Positions 33,219 to 40,616 are shown, counted from the first letter of the stretch. The stretch is DNA of 47,745 bases from Kiritimatiellia bacterium (GCA_018401235.1 JAGYLC010000005.1:1-47745), one strand, 5' to 3'. Made by a program: numbers and translations. The notes: a model not told the origin generated them from the sequence alone.

Positions 33219-34415
33219 TTAGCCTCTGCGAATTTCGGATCCAAGGAAACGAATTTGGATCCGGAATACTTTTTTCTCACGACAGGTAATCTGCCCGGTC
33301 GTGAGATCAAATTTTTCAGGAATTTCAATGCGATGTAAATCGATCACCGCCCGGTATCCGCGTTCCGAGAAAATATCAATCAACATGGACATGGCCAGGG
33401 TGTCGTCCAGCAACGGATTCTCGCTGTTAATATAGGACATGCCGGTGATGGCGTGTCGTTTGACGATGGGGAGCAGTTTGTGGTCGGCAAATTCGAGGAC
33501 CTCCTTAAATAGATCCGGGTTGTCCATGGCATAGGCATCCAGGCGGTTCACAAGTTCCTGACGGGCATGCACCACGATTTCCTGTGCCAGCGGGATTTTC
33601 CGCATCAAATCGAAGGTAAGGGGATCGAGTTCCAGCGAACTCTGGTACTGCAACTCACGCTTGATATTCTCTTCCACCTCTGGGATGGTGCCCTGAGCAT
33701 TGATGAAATGGTAAAAGAATTTTTCTTTAAGAGAGGTCAATGCCTGCCAGGTTTGCTCCTTGAAAACCTGATAACGGCGGCGTGCGGTTTCCTTCTCCAG
33801 GTCCGTAGTGCGTACCTCCATCAATTCCCCGACCCCTGAGGCCAGGACTTCCTCATTGTGGTGCAGAATTTCTTTGCCGCGTTGGATCTGACGTTGTACA
33901 CTGACCGACTCCTCCACAAACAAAATCACCACGTGAATGGTGGGTTTGCGGAATTGTTTGGCCAGAGGCGTGGTGTGATGAGTGCGCCAGAGTTCGTTCA
34001 TCTGGTGGGTCAGCAGCTTGAGACATTCCACTTGTACGGTGGTGCGGGGGAACCCGTCCAGAATGACCCCATCCCGGTATTCGGGCTTTAGCAGTTCACG
34101 AAACAGGATATCCACCACTTCGCGGTCGCCGACCATGCCGCCATGGTTTTTTATTTTCTCGGCCTGCGGGCTGGTCAGCAGACTGCTCACCACGATCGGC
34201 TCGCAGGTCAGCCCACGTAAATTACTTATAAAACGGGTTTGAGTGCCTTTACCCGAACCGGGCGCCCCTCCCAGCAGAATTAATTCTTTTGGAAAACGGA
34301 GATTCTCAACCCCGAATTCGTTGAGTAAATCTTCCCAGGCGGTGCGGAAAATTACCTGGGCATCCTTGATCTCAAGGTCTTGCGGATTGGTAGGTGTGGT
34401 CGATGTTGTCTGCAT
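33219..34415 (-). CDS. Nucleoside monophosphate kinase (adenylate kinase-like) with extra C-terminal domain
   Basis: A 398-residue protein. Residues 40 to about 200 match adenylate kinase: P-loop GGAPGSGKGTQ (49-59), the NMP-binding region, and DGFPRT (120-125). The lid is lengthened and lacks zinc cysteines. About 150 extra C-terminal residues contain a beta-alpha segment (MSMLIDIFSERGYRAVIDLHR) not found in ordinary adenylate kinase (about 215 residues). It may be a secondary NMP kinase or a protein with a regulatory domain rather than the cell's main Adk. It starts two bases after the stop of the lipoprotein gene. Confidence 0.78.
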   Translation of the reverse strand: MQTTSTTPTNPQDLEIKDAQVIFRTAWEDLLNEFGVENLRFPKELILLGGAPGSGKGTQTRFISNLRGLTCEPIVVSSLLTSPQAEKIKNHGGMVGDREVVDILFRELLKPEYRDGVILDGFPRTTVQVECLKLLTHQMNELWRTHHTTPLAKQFRKPTIHVVILFVEESVSVQRQIQRGKEILHHNEEVLASGVGELMEVRTTDLEKETARRRYQVFKEQTWQALTSLKEKFFYHFINAQGTIPEVEENIKRELQYQSSLELDPLTFDLMRKIPLAQEIVVHARQELVNRLDAYAMDNPDLFKEVLEFADHKLLPIVKRHAITGMSYINSENPLLDDTLAMSMLIDIFSERGYRAVIDLHRIEIPEKFDLTTGQITCREKKVFRIQIRFLGSEIRRG

Positions 34416-34417
34416 AC

Positions 34418-34792
34418 TTAGTTACCGCTTTGAAATTGTATAAGGAACCCCAGGTCATGAAGGTGTTCCATAACGAAAACTACTTCCTCGTAGGTCGTGG
34501 ACGGGTGGACGCGGATCAGCACGGTTTGCTCACCGGGGAGGGAGGCGGGCTCCAAATCGTCGAGATTCACCGGCTTGTCCTCTAACAGCAACGTGATTCC
34601 TTCGGAAACGGCGGTTGTCTGCAGGGGAGCAGGTTCCGGAGGAAACAGCTCTGATTGGATTCGTTCCCGGGGTGGGGGGGAAGGCGGTATCTCGATTGTG
34701 GCGTCAGGGGGGTGCATACACGCCGTCAAACCGGACACAACCAGTAACGCCGGGAAATAGATAAACCATGGAGTGTTAGAAAATTTGCTCAT
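34418..34792 (-). CDS. Small lipoprotein with ExbD-like C-terminus
   Basis: A 124-residue protein with a type II signal peptide (membrane stretch WFIYFPALLVVSGLTAC, lipid-attached Cys25), a proline-rich linker (PPSPPPRER) and a C-terminal alpha/beta unit (QTVLIRVHPSTTYEEVVFVM) whose pattern recalls the periplasmic domain of ExbD/TolR. The ATG at 34792 places the lipobox correctly; a GTG at 34819 would add nine residues. Its stop is two bases from the NMP-kinase start, so it heads the five-gene series to rnc. Function unknown. Confidence 0.65.
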   Translation of the reverse strand: MSKFSNTPWFIYFPALLVVSGLTACMHPPDATIEIPPSPPPRERIQSELFPPEPAPLQTTAVSEGITLLLEDKPVNLDDLEPASLPGEQTVLIRVHPSTTYEEVVFVMEHLHDLGFLIQFQSGN

Positions 34793-35357
34793 ATAAGAGA
34801 ATGTCTCTGTCGATTTCACCCGCTTTAGTCAAGTTGAATGCGGGTTTCATCGAACTTCCTCTCTGAGCCCTGCCGGGTTTGAGGGTCGGAAAGGTTGAAT
34901 CTGTCTCCTGCATCCCAACGGGATGCCACTCGACAGGGGGAGCCCCCCCCTAGACATGCGTTCCTACAACCGGAACCGCATCCGGAAGGCCCGCGTAGAT
35001 CATCCTTGCCACTGCCGAGGTGATCTGCGCGGGCTTACAGCCCGTCCTGTCTTGCGGGTACGTTACTCCCCACCCCACGTCGCTTCGCTTCTTGGGTGGG
35101 ACTGGTATCTTCTCGGGCCTACGGCCCGAAAAGCCTGCTGGCTGCATTTTACACTTTGCCATCACACCTCAAAAGTCATTAGCTTGACGCGCATGCCCTT
35201 TGGGGGCGGCACACAGATTGGCGGTCAAACCAACGGGGCGTTTCCCCGTGCTGACGGGTTAAACCCTTGGGGTTCCTTTTGAGGTTCCCTTTGGGGTTCC
35301 TTTTACCGCAAATCCCCACATACCCTCAAAAATAAATCCAAAGCATCCTGCATTTTG
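34793..35357. other. Gene-free region with palindromes and a short tandem repeat
   Basis: About 560 bases between the lipoprotein gene and the tRNA region with no credible gene. Visible are small palindromes such as CATCCCAACGGGATG (34911-34925) and TCGGGCCTACGGCCCGA (35114-35130), and a tandem repeat GGTTCCTTTTGA / GGTTCCCTTTGG / GGTTCCTTTT at 35272-35305. The composition is typical of decayed REP-type repeat clusters. Confidence 0.6.
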
Positions 35358-35377
35358 CGCAGGTTCGAACCCTGTCG
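35358..35377 (+). repeat. Inverted copy of the tRNA-Pro T-arm
   Basis: The 20 bases CGCAGGTTCGAACCCTGTCG are the reverse complement, with one mismatch, of 35407-35426, which is the T-arm of the adjacent tRNA-Pro. The two arms are 29 bases apart. On the minus-strand transcript the copy lies just after the CCA end and T run, so it could pair with the T-arm in the precursor, or it is a leftover of an integration or rearrangement. Confidence 0.8.
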
Positions 35378-35397
35378 TAGTCCTGGATGTAAAAAAA

Positions 35398-35474
35398 TGG
35401 TCGGAGCGACAGGATTCGAACCTGCGACCCCTTGCCCCCCAGGCAAGTGCTCTACCAGGCTGAGCCACGCTCCG
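35398..35474 (-). tRNA. tRNA-Pro (anticodon GGG)
   Basis: A complete cloverleaf on the minus strand: acceptor CGGAGCG/CGCTCCG, D-arm GCTC..GAGC with AGCCTGGTA, anticodon stem CTTGC/GCAAG around loop CTGGGGG (anticodon GGG, reading CCC), T-arm GCAGG-TTCGAAT-CCTGT, discriminator A. The CCA end is encoded at 35398-35400 and followed by seven T, a simple terminator. Confidence 0.95.
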
Positions 35475-35540
35475 ACCGAGACTATGTGTTGATATGGATG
35501 ATTTTAATAAAATCAAACCTTCATTTGAAAAAACCGCTTT

Positions 35541-36635
35541 TTAACGTTCAAGTATGCAGAAGGGTTCCTCCGCGAAGGCGTCGCCATGTACGGCCCAGGC
35601 CCGGGAGCGGGAGCCTCCGCAGGTCGCTTTGTATTCGCATCGACCGCATTTTCCTTTGAGTAGACGGGGATTGCGCAAGTTGACGAAGAGTTCGTCCTGG
35701 CGATAGACCTCCTGAAGGGAGTGGGTGCGGGTGTTTCCTCTGATTTCCGAGAGAAATCCGCTGGGGCAGATGTTTCCGGTTTGGTCGATGAAGCAAAATC
35801 CGTTTCCCGCATTCACCACTTTGGAGGAGCGTCCGATGGCGTGGGGATGTCGGCTGGACGCGTGCACCTCCTCCACCGGCTCCCGGTTGGCGAGGCTTCG
35901 GCGTGCGTGTTGCTCCTGTTGCATCACGTGGCGTCGGTAGTGTTGGGCTTCGGTGACTTTTATGACAAAGGGGGTGGTTTTGGAGAGAGCATAGAGTTGG
36001 CTGAAAATGTCTTCCATTTCCTCCGCCGTGCAGCCTTTCAGTTGGGAGCCGCGTCCGGTGGGGACCAGAAAAAAGACTTCCCAGAAGACGGTGCCTAGGT
36101 CGGCAACCAATTCCGCCAACGCGGTAACCTCATCAAGATTTCCCTGATGAAACACGGTGTTGATCTGTAGAGGAATGTCCAGTTCTCCCGCCCAGCGTGC
36201 CCCCTGGAGGGTGAGGGCATAGGAGCCGGGAACCTGTCGAAAGGCATCATGCGCCTCCGCCCTAGAGGCGTCGATACTGAATGCGACTTGGTCCACCCCG
36301 CTCTCCTTGATGGAGTGCATTCGGGCATAGGTCAAGCGGGGGGTGCCGGCGGGAATCGTGCCGATGCGGAGTCCGATGGACTTGCCATGGTGAATCAGCT
36401 TTTCCAAATCATCGCGTTGTAAGGGATCCCCTCCGGTGAATACCACGATTGGAGTGCCCATGTCCCGGATGTCGTTGAGCAGTTGTTTTCCTTCCTGCAG
36501 GGTAAGTTCCCCCGGATCGCGTTTATCGATGGCGCTGGCCCTACAATGCCGACAGGCCAGCGCGCAAGCCCGGGTGATTTCCCAGATGACCAGGAGCGGG
36601 GACTGATGGAAATCGACATCAAAAGCTTTTTTCAT
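35541..36635 (-). CDS. Radical SAM/SPASM protein, TIGR04053-like
   Basis: A 364-residue radical SAM enzyme. The cluster motif is TRACALACRHCRA (Cys24, Cys28, Cys31), followed by VVFTGGDPLQRDDLEKL. The C-terminal SPASM region has CPSGFL and KGKCGRCEYKATCGGSRSRA, ligands for auxiliary iron-sulfur clusters. The opening FDVDFHQSPLLVIWEITRAC and the segment VFFLVPTGRG match the TIGR04053 family, related to the heme-biosynthetic NirJ/AhbD enzymes. The substrate is unknown. The ATG at 36635 is chosen because it begins the family N-terminus; it overlaps the upstream gene by ATGA. Last gene of the tpx operon. Confidence 0.85.
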   Translation of the reverse strand: MKKAFDVDFHQSPLLVIWEITRACALACRHCRASAIDKRDPGELTLQEGKQLLNDIRDMGTPIVVFTGGDPLQRDDLEKLIHHGKSIGLRIGTIPAGTPRLTYARMHSIKESGVDQVAFSIDASRAEAHDAFRQVPGSYALTLQGARWAGELDIPLQINTVFHQGNLDEVTALAELVADLGTVFWEVFFLVPTGRGSQLKGCTAEEMEDIFSQLYALSKTTPFVIKVTEAQHYRRHVMQQEQHARRSLANREPVEEVHASSRHPHAIGRSSKVVNAGNGFCFIDQTGNICPSGFLSEIRGNTRTHSLQEVYRQDELFVNLRNPRLLKGKCGRCEYKATCGGSRSRAWAVHGDAFAEEPFCILER

Positions 36636-37573
36636 TCGGGTGCGGGAAGGGGAGTGTCGGTTTTCAGGGTGAAGATGAGGCCATTCTCTGCAACAGAAAC
36701 CTTGGCGCCCATGGGGTGGAGGCGTTGGTTCATTTGGTTGAGAAAGGCTGTACCCGGCGCTTCGATGGGGTCGGACGTTTGGACCCGAATTCGGAGTTGG
36801 CTTCCCTCCGGTTGAGTATGCAGGCGGCATGGAACTTGAGGGGAGCTAAGCATATCCAGCCCGGTCAGCAGGCAAAGGGTAAGTAAGGCCTCATCCGCGA
36901 GCATGAAGATGTCGTCTTCCGGAAGTTGAAATTCCGCCTGAGCCGATGGGGAAAGGACTCGCCTGGTTAAAGCAGAAAGTTGTTTTATAAAAGGGACCAA
37001 CGAGACCGGGTTCGGCACACAAGTTGCATCGGGATTCATGGCTTCCAATATCCGCAAAAGCTTTTCTGCCTGTTCGGCGGCAGTACGAATATCCGAAAGG
37101 ATTTCCTTTTCGTCACCCAGACAAGTATCGGTCAGCAGGGGGAGATGACCCTGGATTGTGGTTTGCCGATTATTCAAGTCGTGCAGCACCTCGCGTTGGA
37201 CACGAAGAAAGAAGGACAGGGGATTCCCTCCGTGAACACTGCCTGCGCCCTTCGGATGGTTCAGGAGGTACGTAATCAGCGAAGTTAATTCCGCGGATCG
37301 TATGGGTAACAAGATGCACGGGTGGGGCTGAGGGATTGGTGGCGAGCTTTCATCGTCCACCACCAGAACAGGAACGTCCGTATTAGCCGGGACCATGAAA
37401 TATCGGAGATCGACGATTAGAAGTTGAACGTCAGTTACTGATTTCAGCACGTCTTCCAGTTCTTGGTCGCGGCCGACAGGAAGCAGGGTCGGGGGCGAAG
37501 GAAGCAGGGAGAGCCCGCTTTCCATCTCCGATGGCAAAGAGGCGTCTCCGGTTAGCAGGAGGCACAGGGCCAT
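36632..37573 (-). CDS. Pseudo-histidine kinase with receiver-like N-terminus
   Basis: A 313-residue protein. Residues 1 to about 110 look like a worn receiver domain (VQLLIVDLRYF, then ILLPIRSAELTSLI, with the conserved lysine lost). A dimerisation helix follows with REVLHDLNNRQTTIQGHL, where His131 sits as in the H-box of HDxNN-type kinases. The rest has the overall pattern of a HATPase domain, but the N-box asparagine and glycine boxes are absent. It therefore probably cannot bind ATP and may act as a phosphotransfer protein like Spo0B or ChpT, or a pseudokinase scaffold (inference). It lies six bases after tpx. Confidence 0.65.
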   Translation of the reverse strand: MALCLLLTGDASLPSEMESGLSLLPSPPTLLPVGRDQELEDVLKSVTDVQLLIVDLRYFMVPANTDVPVLVVDDESSPPIPQPHPCILLPIRSAELTSLITYLLNHPKGAGSVHGGNPLSFFLRVQREVLHDLNNRQTTIQGHLPLLTDTCLGDEKEILSDIRTAAEQAEKLLRILEAMNPDATCVPNPVSLVPFIKQLSALTRRVLSPSAQAEFQLPEDDIFMLADEALLTLCLLTGLDMLSSPQVPCRLHTQPEGSQLRIRVQTSDPIEAPGTAFLNQMNQRLHPMGAKVSVAENGLIFTLKTDTPLPAPE

Positions 37574-37579
37574 TTCGAA

Positions 37580-38080
37580 TCAGCCAAGCAGGTTGGTTAC
37601 CGCTTCGTAGTCCGGTTCCTGGGCGATTTCCGGGACCTGCTCGGTGTGGAGGATGGTTCCCTTGGGATCGATGACCAGGATCGCCCGGCTCAACAGGCCT
37701 TTGAGAGGGCCATCCTCAATAGTGACTCCATAGTCCCTGCCGAATTCGGGATTTCGGAAAGCGGACAAGTTTTCCACGTCCTCCAATCCTTCGCTGCCGC
37801 AAAAACGTCCCTGGGCGAAAGGTAGGTCACAGGAGACATTGGCCACAACTACATTTGTTAACCCGGATAGGAGTTTATTGAAACTGCGGGCCGAGGCCTG
37901 GCAGGTGCTGGTGTCCAGACTGGGCACAATATTCAAAACGATAGTTTTGCCGGCATAATCGGAGAGGCTGGCGTCCTCCAGGGATCCGGTGCAAAGCGTG
38001 AAGTCCGGAGCGGCGCTCCCTTTTGGAGGGAGTGAACCACAGGTATGAATGGGGGAGCCTTTGAGGGTAATTTGGGTCAT
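37580..38080 (-). CDS. tpx: Thiol peroxidase
   Basis: An atypical 2-Cys peroxiredoxin that reduces hydrogen and alkyl peroxides using thioredoxin. The 166-residue protein has the peroxidatic Cys60 in PSLDTSTCQASARSFN and the resolving Cys94 in FAQGRFCGSEGLE, the Tpx arrangement. AAGGA precedes the ATG at a normal distance. It heads an operon with the pseudo-histidine kinase and the radical SAM gene, which suggests these two may also serve in redox stress. Confidence 0.96.
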   Translation of the reverse strand: MTQITLKGSPIHTCGSLPPKGSAAPDFTLCTGSLEDASLSDYAGKTIVLNIVPSLDTSTCQASARSFNKLLSGLTNVVVANVSCDLPFAQGRFCGSEGLEDVENLSAFRNPEFGRDYGVTIEDGPLKGLLSRAILVIDPKGTILHTEQVPEIAQEPDYEAVTNLLG

Positions 38081-38262
38081 GGATGTTTCCTTAGGTTGAA
38101 TATGAGAGTTTACTATGCGCTTTTATGGGAAAATTGCAATCGGTGAATTCCAAGGACTTACCCCATTTTTCAGATCAATTGAAACTCCCCGCCTTTGTAG
38201 ACAGGGATAAACTGCGTTCTAGAAGTGAATAGGCGCTTGAGTGTGGCAGAGTGGACTTTTGA

Positions 38263-38383
38263 CAGGATAACAGGATTGGCAGGATGGTTTGTTTGCCTTC
38301 CTACTCCTGTATTTTGCCTCTTTCAGGCCCTGATAGGCTGTTTTGATTGACAGATTTTCGATCCGGATCATCCTGTTATCCTG
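38263..38383. repeat. Inverted repeat pair at group II intron insertion point
   Basis: CAGGATAACAGGAT (38263-38276) and its exact complement ATCCTGTTATCCTG (38370-38383) are 93 bases apart. The right arm ends exactly where the group II intron 5' end (GTGCGCC) begins. Between the arms there is no gene. Motifs of this 'ACAGGAT' type are common dispersed repeats in related environmental genomes (recollection). Confidence 0.75.
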
Positions 38384-38866
38384 GTGCGCCAAGAAAGTTA
38401 AGTAAAGCTAGCAAAACTCCGAACGAAAATGTACCGTGCGCAAGCGGTAAAACGTGTGATGATCCCGAAACCGGATGGGTCGGAGCGGCCGCTGGGTATC
38501 CCCGTGTTGAAAGACAGGGTGGTTCAGACAGCGCCAAACTGATCCTTGAGCCGCGATTTTCGAGCCGATTTTCGAGGCGGACTTCGAGGAATGTTCCCAA
38601 TTGATTTCGGGTCCGGAAACGCTCAGCGAAGATGCGCTTAAAGCCATTGAACGTTCGGTGAAGGAAGGACGCGCAGGTCTATGATGCAGACTTGAAAGGA
38701 TACTTCTTCGGAATGATCTGGGGTCATCTCCAATCTCGTGAGCGGACTTCACTTCGACAGTCTGAAGAAGAATCAACAGGGAAAGCCGGATGCGGGAAAT
38801 CTGCACGTCCGGTTTGATGAGGGGGAGGGGCTTCTCCGCCTTCGGGCGGGAACCTCTCTACTCTAC
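38384..38866 (+). pseudogene. Internally deleted group II intron with reverse transcriptase fragments
   Basis: The element starts with the group II 5' consensus GTGCGCC-AAGAAAG and ends with domains V and VI (CTACTCTAC). Between them are fragments of an intron reverse transcriptase in shifting frames: [18 protein letters not shown] and LKDRVVQTA near 38441-38535, then ERSVKEGRA and DADLKGYF near 38650-38710, which carries the first catalytic aspartate region. The YADD box and maturase part are gone. At 483 bases it is about a quarter of a normal intron, so it cannot mobilise itself. It differs in sequence from the RT remnant at 7650-8120. Confidence 0.82.
38783..38866 (+). ncRNA. Group II intron domains V and VI
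   Basis: Domain V spans 38783-38815: AGCCGGA pairs with TCCGGTT, a GAAA tetraloop caps the upper stem, the AGC triad begins the 5' strand, and the two-base bulge is in GCACGT. Domain VI follows as GGGGGAGGGG ... CCTCTC with an inner CCGCC-TTCG-GGCGG hairpin, ending ACTCTAC. This is the catalytic centre of a self-splicing intron and is intact by eye. Confidence 0.83.
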
Positions 38867-38973
38867 TCAAAAACCACATTCTGAATGGTGTTTTGGATCG
38901 GGTCAAAAAAATTTGGGGAAAGTCCTGGTGAATTCCTTCCAAAGTACCCCGCACACCCAGAGGCTGGGTTCTA

Positions 38974-38997
38974 CCCTTCGACAAGCTCAGGACAGGC
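38974..38997. repeat. Dispersed repeat of the CTTCGACAAGCTCAGGAC type
   Basis: CCCTTCGACAAGCTCAGGAC followed by AGGC is, from memory, a very widespread short repeat in environmental bacterial genomes. Only one copy is seen here. The surrounding 38867-39060 holds no gene. Confidence 0.5.
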
Positions 38998-39060
38998 AAA
39001 GCTCAGCATGTAAAACTCGAGGTTTGGTAAAAAAATGGGGTATACCTGTCAGGTTCAGCT

Positions 39061-39089
39061 TTGACGTTTGCAAATTTACTATGTATGGT
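39061..39089 (+). promoter_or_regulatory. Sigma-70-type promoter for the secreted-protein pair
   Basis: TTGACG (-35) at 39061-39066, a 17-base AT-rich spacer, and TATGGT (-10) at 39084-39089, ending 48 bases before the ATG at 39138. This is the best-formed promoter in the window. Confidence 0.6.
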
Positions 39090-39137
39090 ATTGAGAACCC
39101 GTATATATTTATAGCCAAGTAAACAGAGGCGTTTCAC

Positions 39138-39878
39138 ATGAAAAAATCCGTTTTGATCCTTTCCACACTCTTACTACTCCCGTTGAGCGGTTTCTCAATG
39201 GGGAAGCCACCCGATGGGATTTCGTTGCTTCTGGTTCCGGCTCAACCCACCATGGTCCAGTTGGGCAAGGACATGGCGGAACGTGGGCATGCGATTTTGA
39301 TGACCTACGCGGATTCGACATCCCCGGATGAGCCCTTCATCCACATTTGGGACGGCAATCGATGGCTTCGCGTATCCCCTGAGAAATATCAGAATGGTGA
39401 TTTTATCCGCAATCAGGCATCCAAGCTGGTGGTAGTGGGGGATGAAAGCGACCTGACCGGGCGTTTGATCGAGCAGGGACTGAATTGGAGTCCCGAAGTA
39501 TTGCATCTTGGTTCACGCAACGTCACAGAACTGATTAATCAGATGGGCCAATTGTATGAATTCGATCGACGGGAATGGGAATGGGTTGCCAAGCGCTATG
39601 ACCTTGATGTGGAGGATGCGGGAACCGACACGGAACGAGTAAGTTGGTATGATAGCCATCGAGGCAGCACTCTTCCGCCGCCGGATCGTCCTTGGAAAAG
39701 AGACCAAACGCCCCCGGCTCAGGCGCCTCGCACCAGTTTGACCCCGGTGATGCCCCCCGCAGAGGAGTGGACGGAAATGACAGACGAGGACGTGCCCGGG
39801 GAAGAGAGCCACATCGCTCCTCCCAAGGAATCTGGATCCACGTCCACCAACCCGTTTCACCTAGAATTGGAACCATGA
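39138..39878 (+). CDS. Secreted protein of unknown function
   Basis: A 246-residue exported protein (signal peptide MKKSVLILSTLLLLPLSGFS). The first 140 residues look globular and alpha/beta: SLLLVPAQPTMVQLGKDMAE, GHAILMTYADSTSPDEPFIH, KLVVVGDESDLTGRLIEQG. This could be a Rossmann-like or cell-wall-binding-2-like fold. The last 90 residues are rich in Pro, Thr and Glu and probably disordered. I recognise no family. GAGG precedes the ATG, and a good promoter lies upstream. It overlaps the next gene by four bases. Confidence 0.68.
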   Translation: MKKSVLILSTLLLLPLSGFSMGKPPDGISLLLVPAQPTMVQLGKDMAERGHAILMTYADSTSPDEPFIHIWDGNRWLRVSPEKYQNGDFIRNQASKLVVVGDESDLTGRLIEQGLNWSPEVLHLGSRNVTELINQMGQLYEFDRREWEWVAKRYDLDVEDAGTDTERVSWYDSHRGSTLPPPDRPWKRDQTPPAQAPRTSLTPVMPPAEEWTEMTDEDVPGEESHIAPPKESGSTSTNPFHLELEP

Positions 39879-40240
39879 GCATCCGAGGGGGAGTACGTTT
39901 TTTTCGGTTTGCATGCCTGATTGGGTTGCTTGGTTCCGGCGTTCTGCATGGGTGTGTGCGAGTGGAGGCGGCCCGGGACACCCGGGAGGGGATTCGCATG
40001 CTGGTCACCCGCGACATCAATGGAGTTCACATGCAATGGGAAAGCGAAGTGGGTAAATGGTATACGGTCTATTACCGGGAGCCCTGGATTCCAGTTCCAA
40101 ATAATACATGGAAGGAATTGCCGGGCGGGGTCGAAATAAAAGGCACGGGCAAGCTGATTCGCCTGACCGATGACAGCACCCATGCCCGGCATCGTAAATA
40201 TCGGATTGAAACTCTGATACCGGTTCGCAAAGCGAGGTAA
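39875..40240 (+). CDS. Small probable lipoprotein
   Basis: A 121-residue protein with a signal peptide and a candidate lipobox (LGSGVLHGC, Cys near 24). The mature part is a small beta-rich domain (VHMQWESEVGKWYTVYYREP, then IKGTGKLIRLTDD), reminiscent of a fibronectin-III-like or TSP-like strand pattern. It overlaps the previous gene by ATGA, so the two are translated together and may act together at the cell surface. A longer in-frame start at 39692 lies within the previous gene. Confidence 0.62.
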   Translation: MSIRGGVRFFRFACLIGLLGSGVLHGCVRVEAARDTREGIRMLVTRDINGVHMQWESEVGKWYTVYYREPWIPVPNNTWKELPGGVEIKGTGKLIRLTDDSTHARHRKYRIETLIPVRKAR

Positions 40241-40352
40241 GGTCACGGGTCAATTGTCATTGGTCATTTGGAAAGGTGACTCCTTATATTTCGACTCCGT
40301 CGCTGGCAGGGCTGACTCCTGACCAATGACGAATGACATGAGGGTAAGAGGC
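40241..40352. repeat. Inverted pair of TGACCAATGAC repeats
   Basis: GTCATTGGTCA at 40256-40266 and TGACCAATGAC at 40320-40330 are exact inverted copies; a third copy is at 47724-47734. They are separated by 53 bases. No gene lies in this interval. Confidence 0.7.
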
Positions 40353-40535
40353 TTAGGTTTTCTTATCCACCACGAGATCTGAGATTCGCGAAAAGAGGTT
40401 TTTTTTCCACTGTGATTTCCGTTTCGCCAGTCGGTTGCACATCCCCGGGGTATAGGTTCCGTCCTGCAATTGTTCAAAGCAGGCGATCGCCTGCTCATAG
40501 CTTGCAAAGCGGTCATCCGGCTTTTTCTGCATCAT
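40353..40535 (-). pseudogene. Fragment resembling the tail of a Ser/Thr protein kinase
   Basis: A 60-residue frame beginning MMQKKPDDRFASYEQAIACF. Bacterial Hanks-type kinases end their catalytic domain with a very similar stretch (M-x-x-K-x-P-x-x-R-[FY]-x-S-[YF]-x-x-x). The rest of the kinase is missing upstream, and no ribosome site precedes the ATG. The tail (CNRLAKRKSQWKKNLF) is basic. Most likely the remains of a deleted kinase gene; a free-standing small protein is the alternative. Confidence 0.45.
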
Positions 40536-40616
40536 TGATTTATTTTACATTCCGGGCACAAATGTGTATTCTTATTTATACCACAGTAGTTTTGAAACCA
40601 AATCGGAGAAAATGCC

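Noticed and set aside
34923-35282. Open frame of 119 codons in the spacer before tRNA-Pro
   Set aside because: It crosses palindromes and the tandem GGTTCC repeat; codon pattern does not look coding.
38347-38604. Open frame of 85 codons over the intron remnant
   Set aside because: Only a frame-shifted portion of the reverse transcriptase; included in the group II intron entry.
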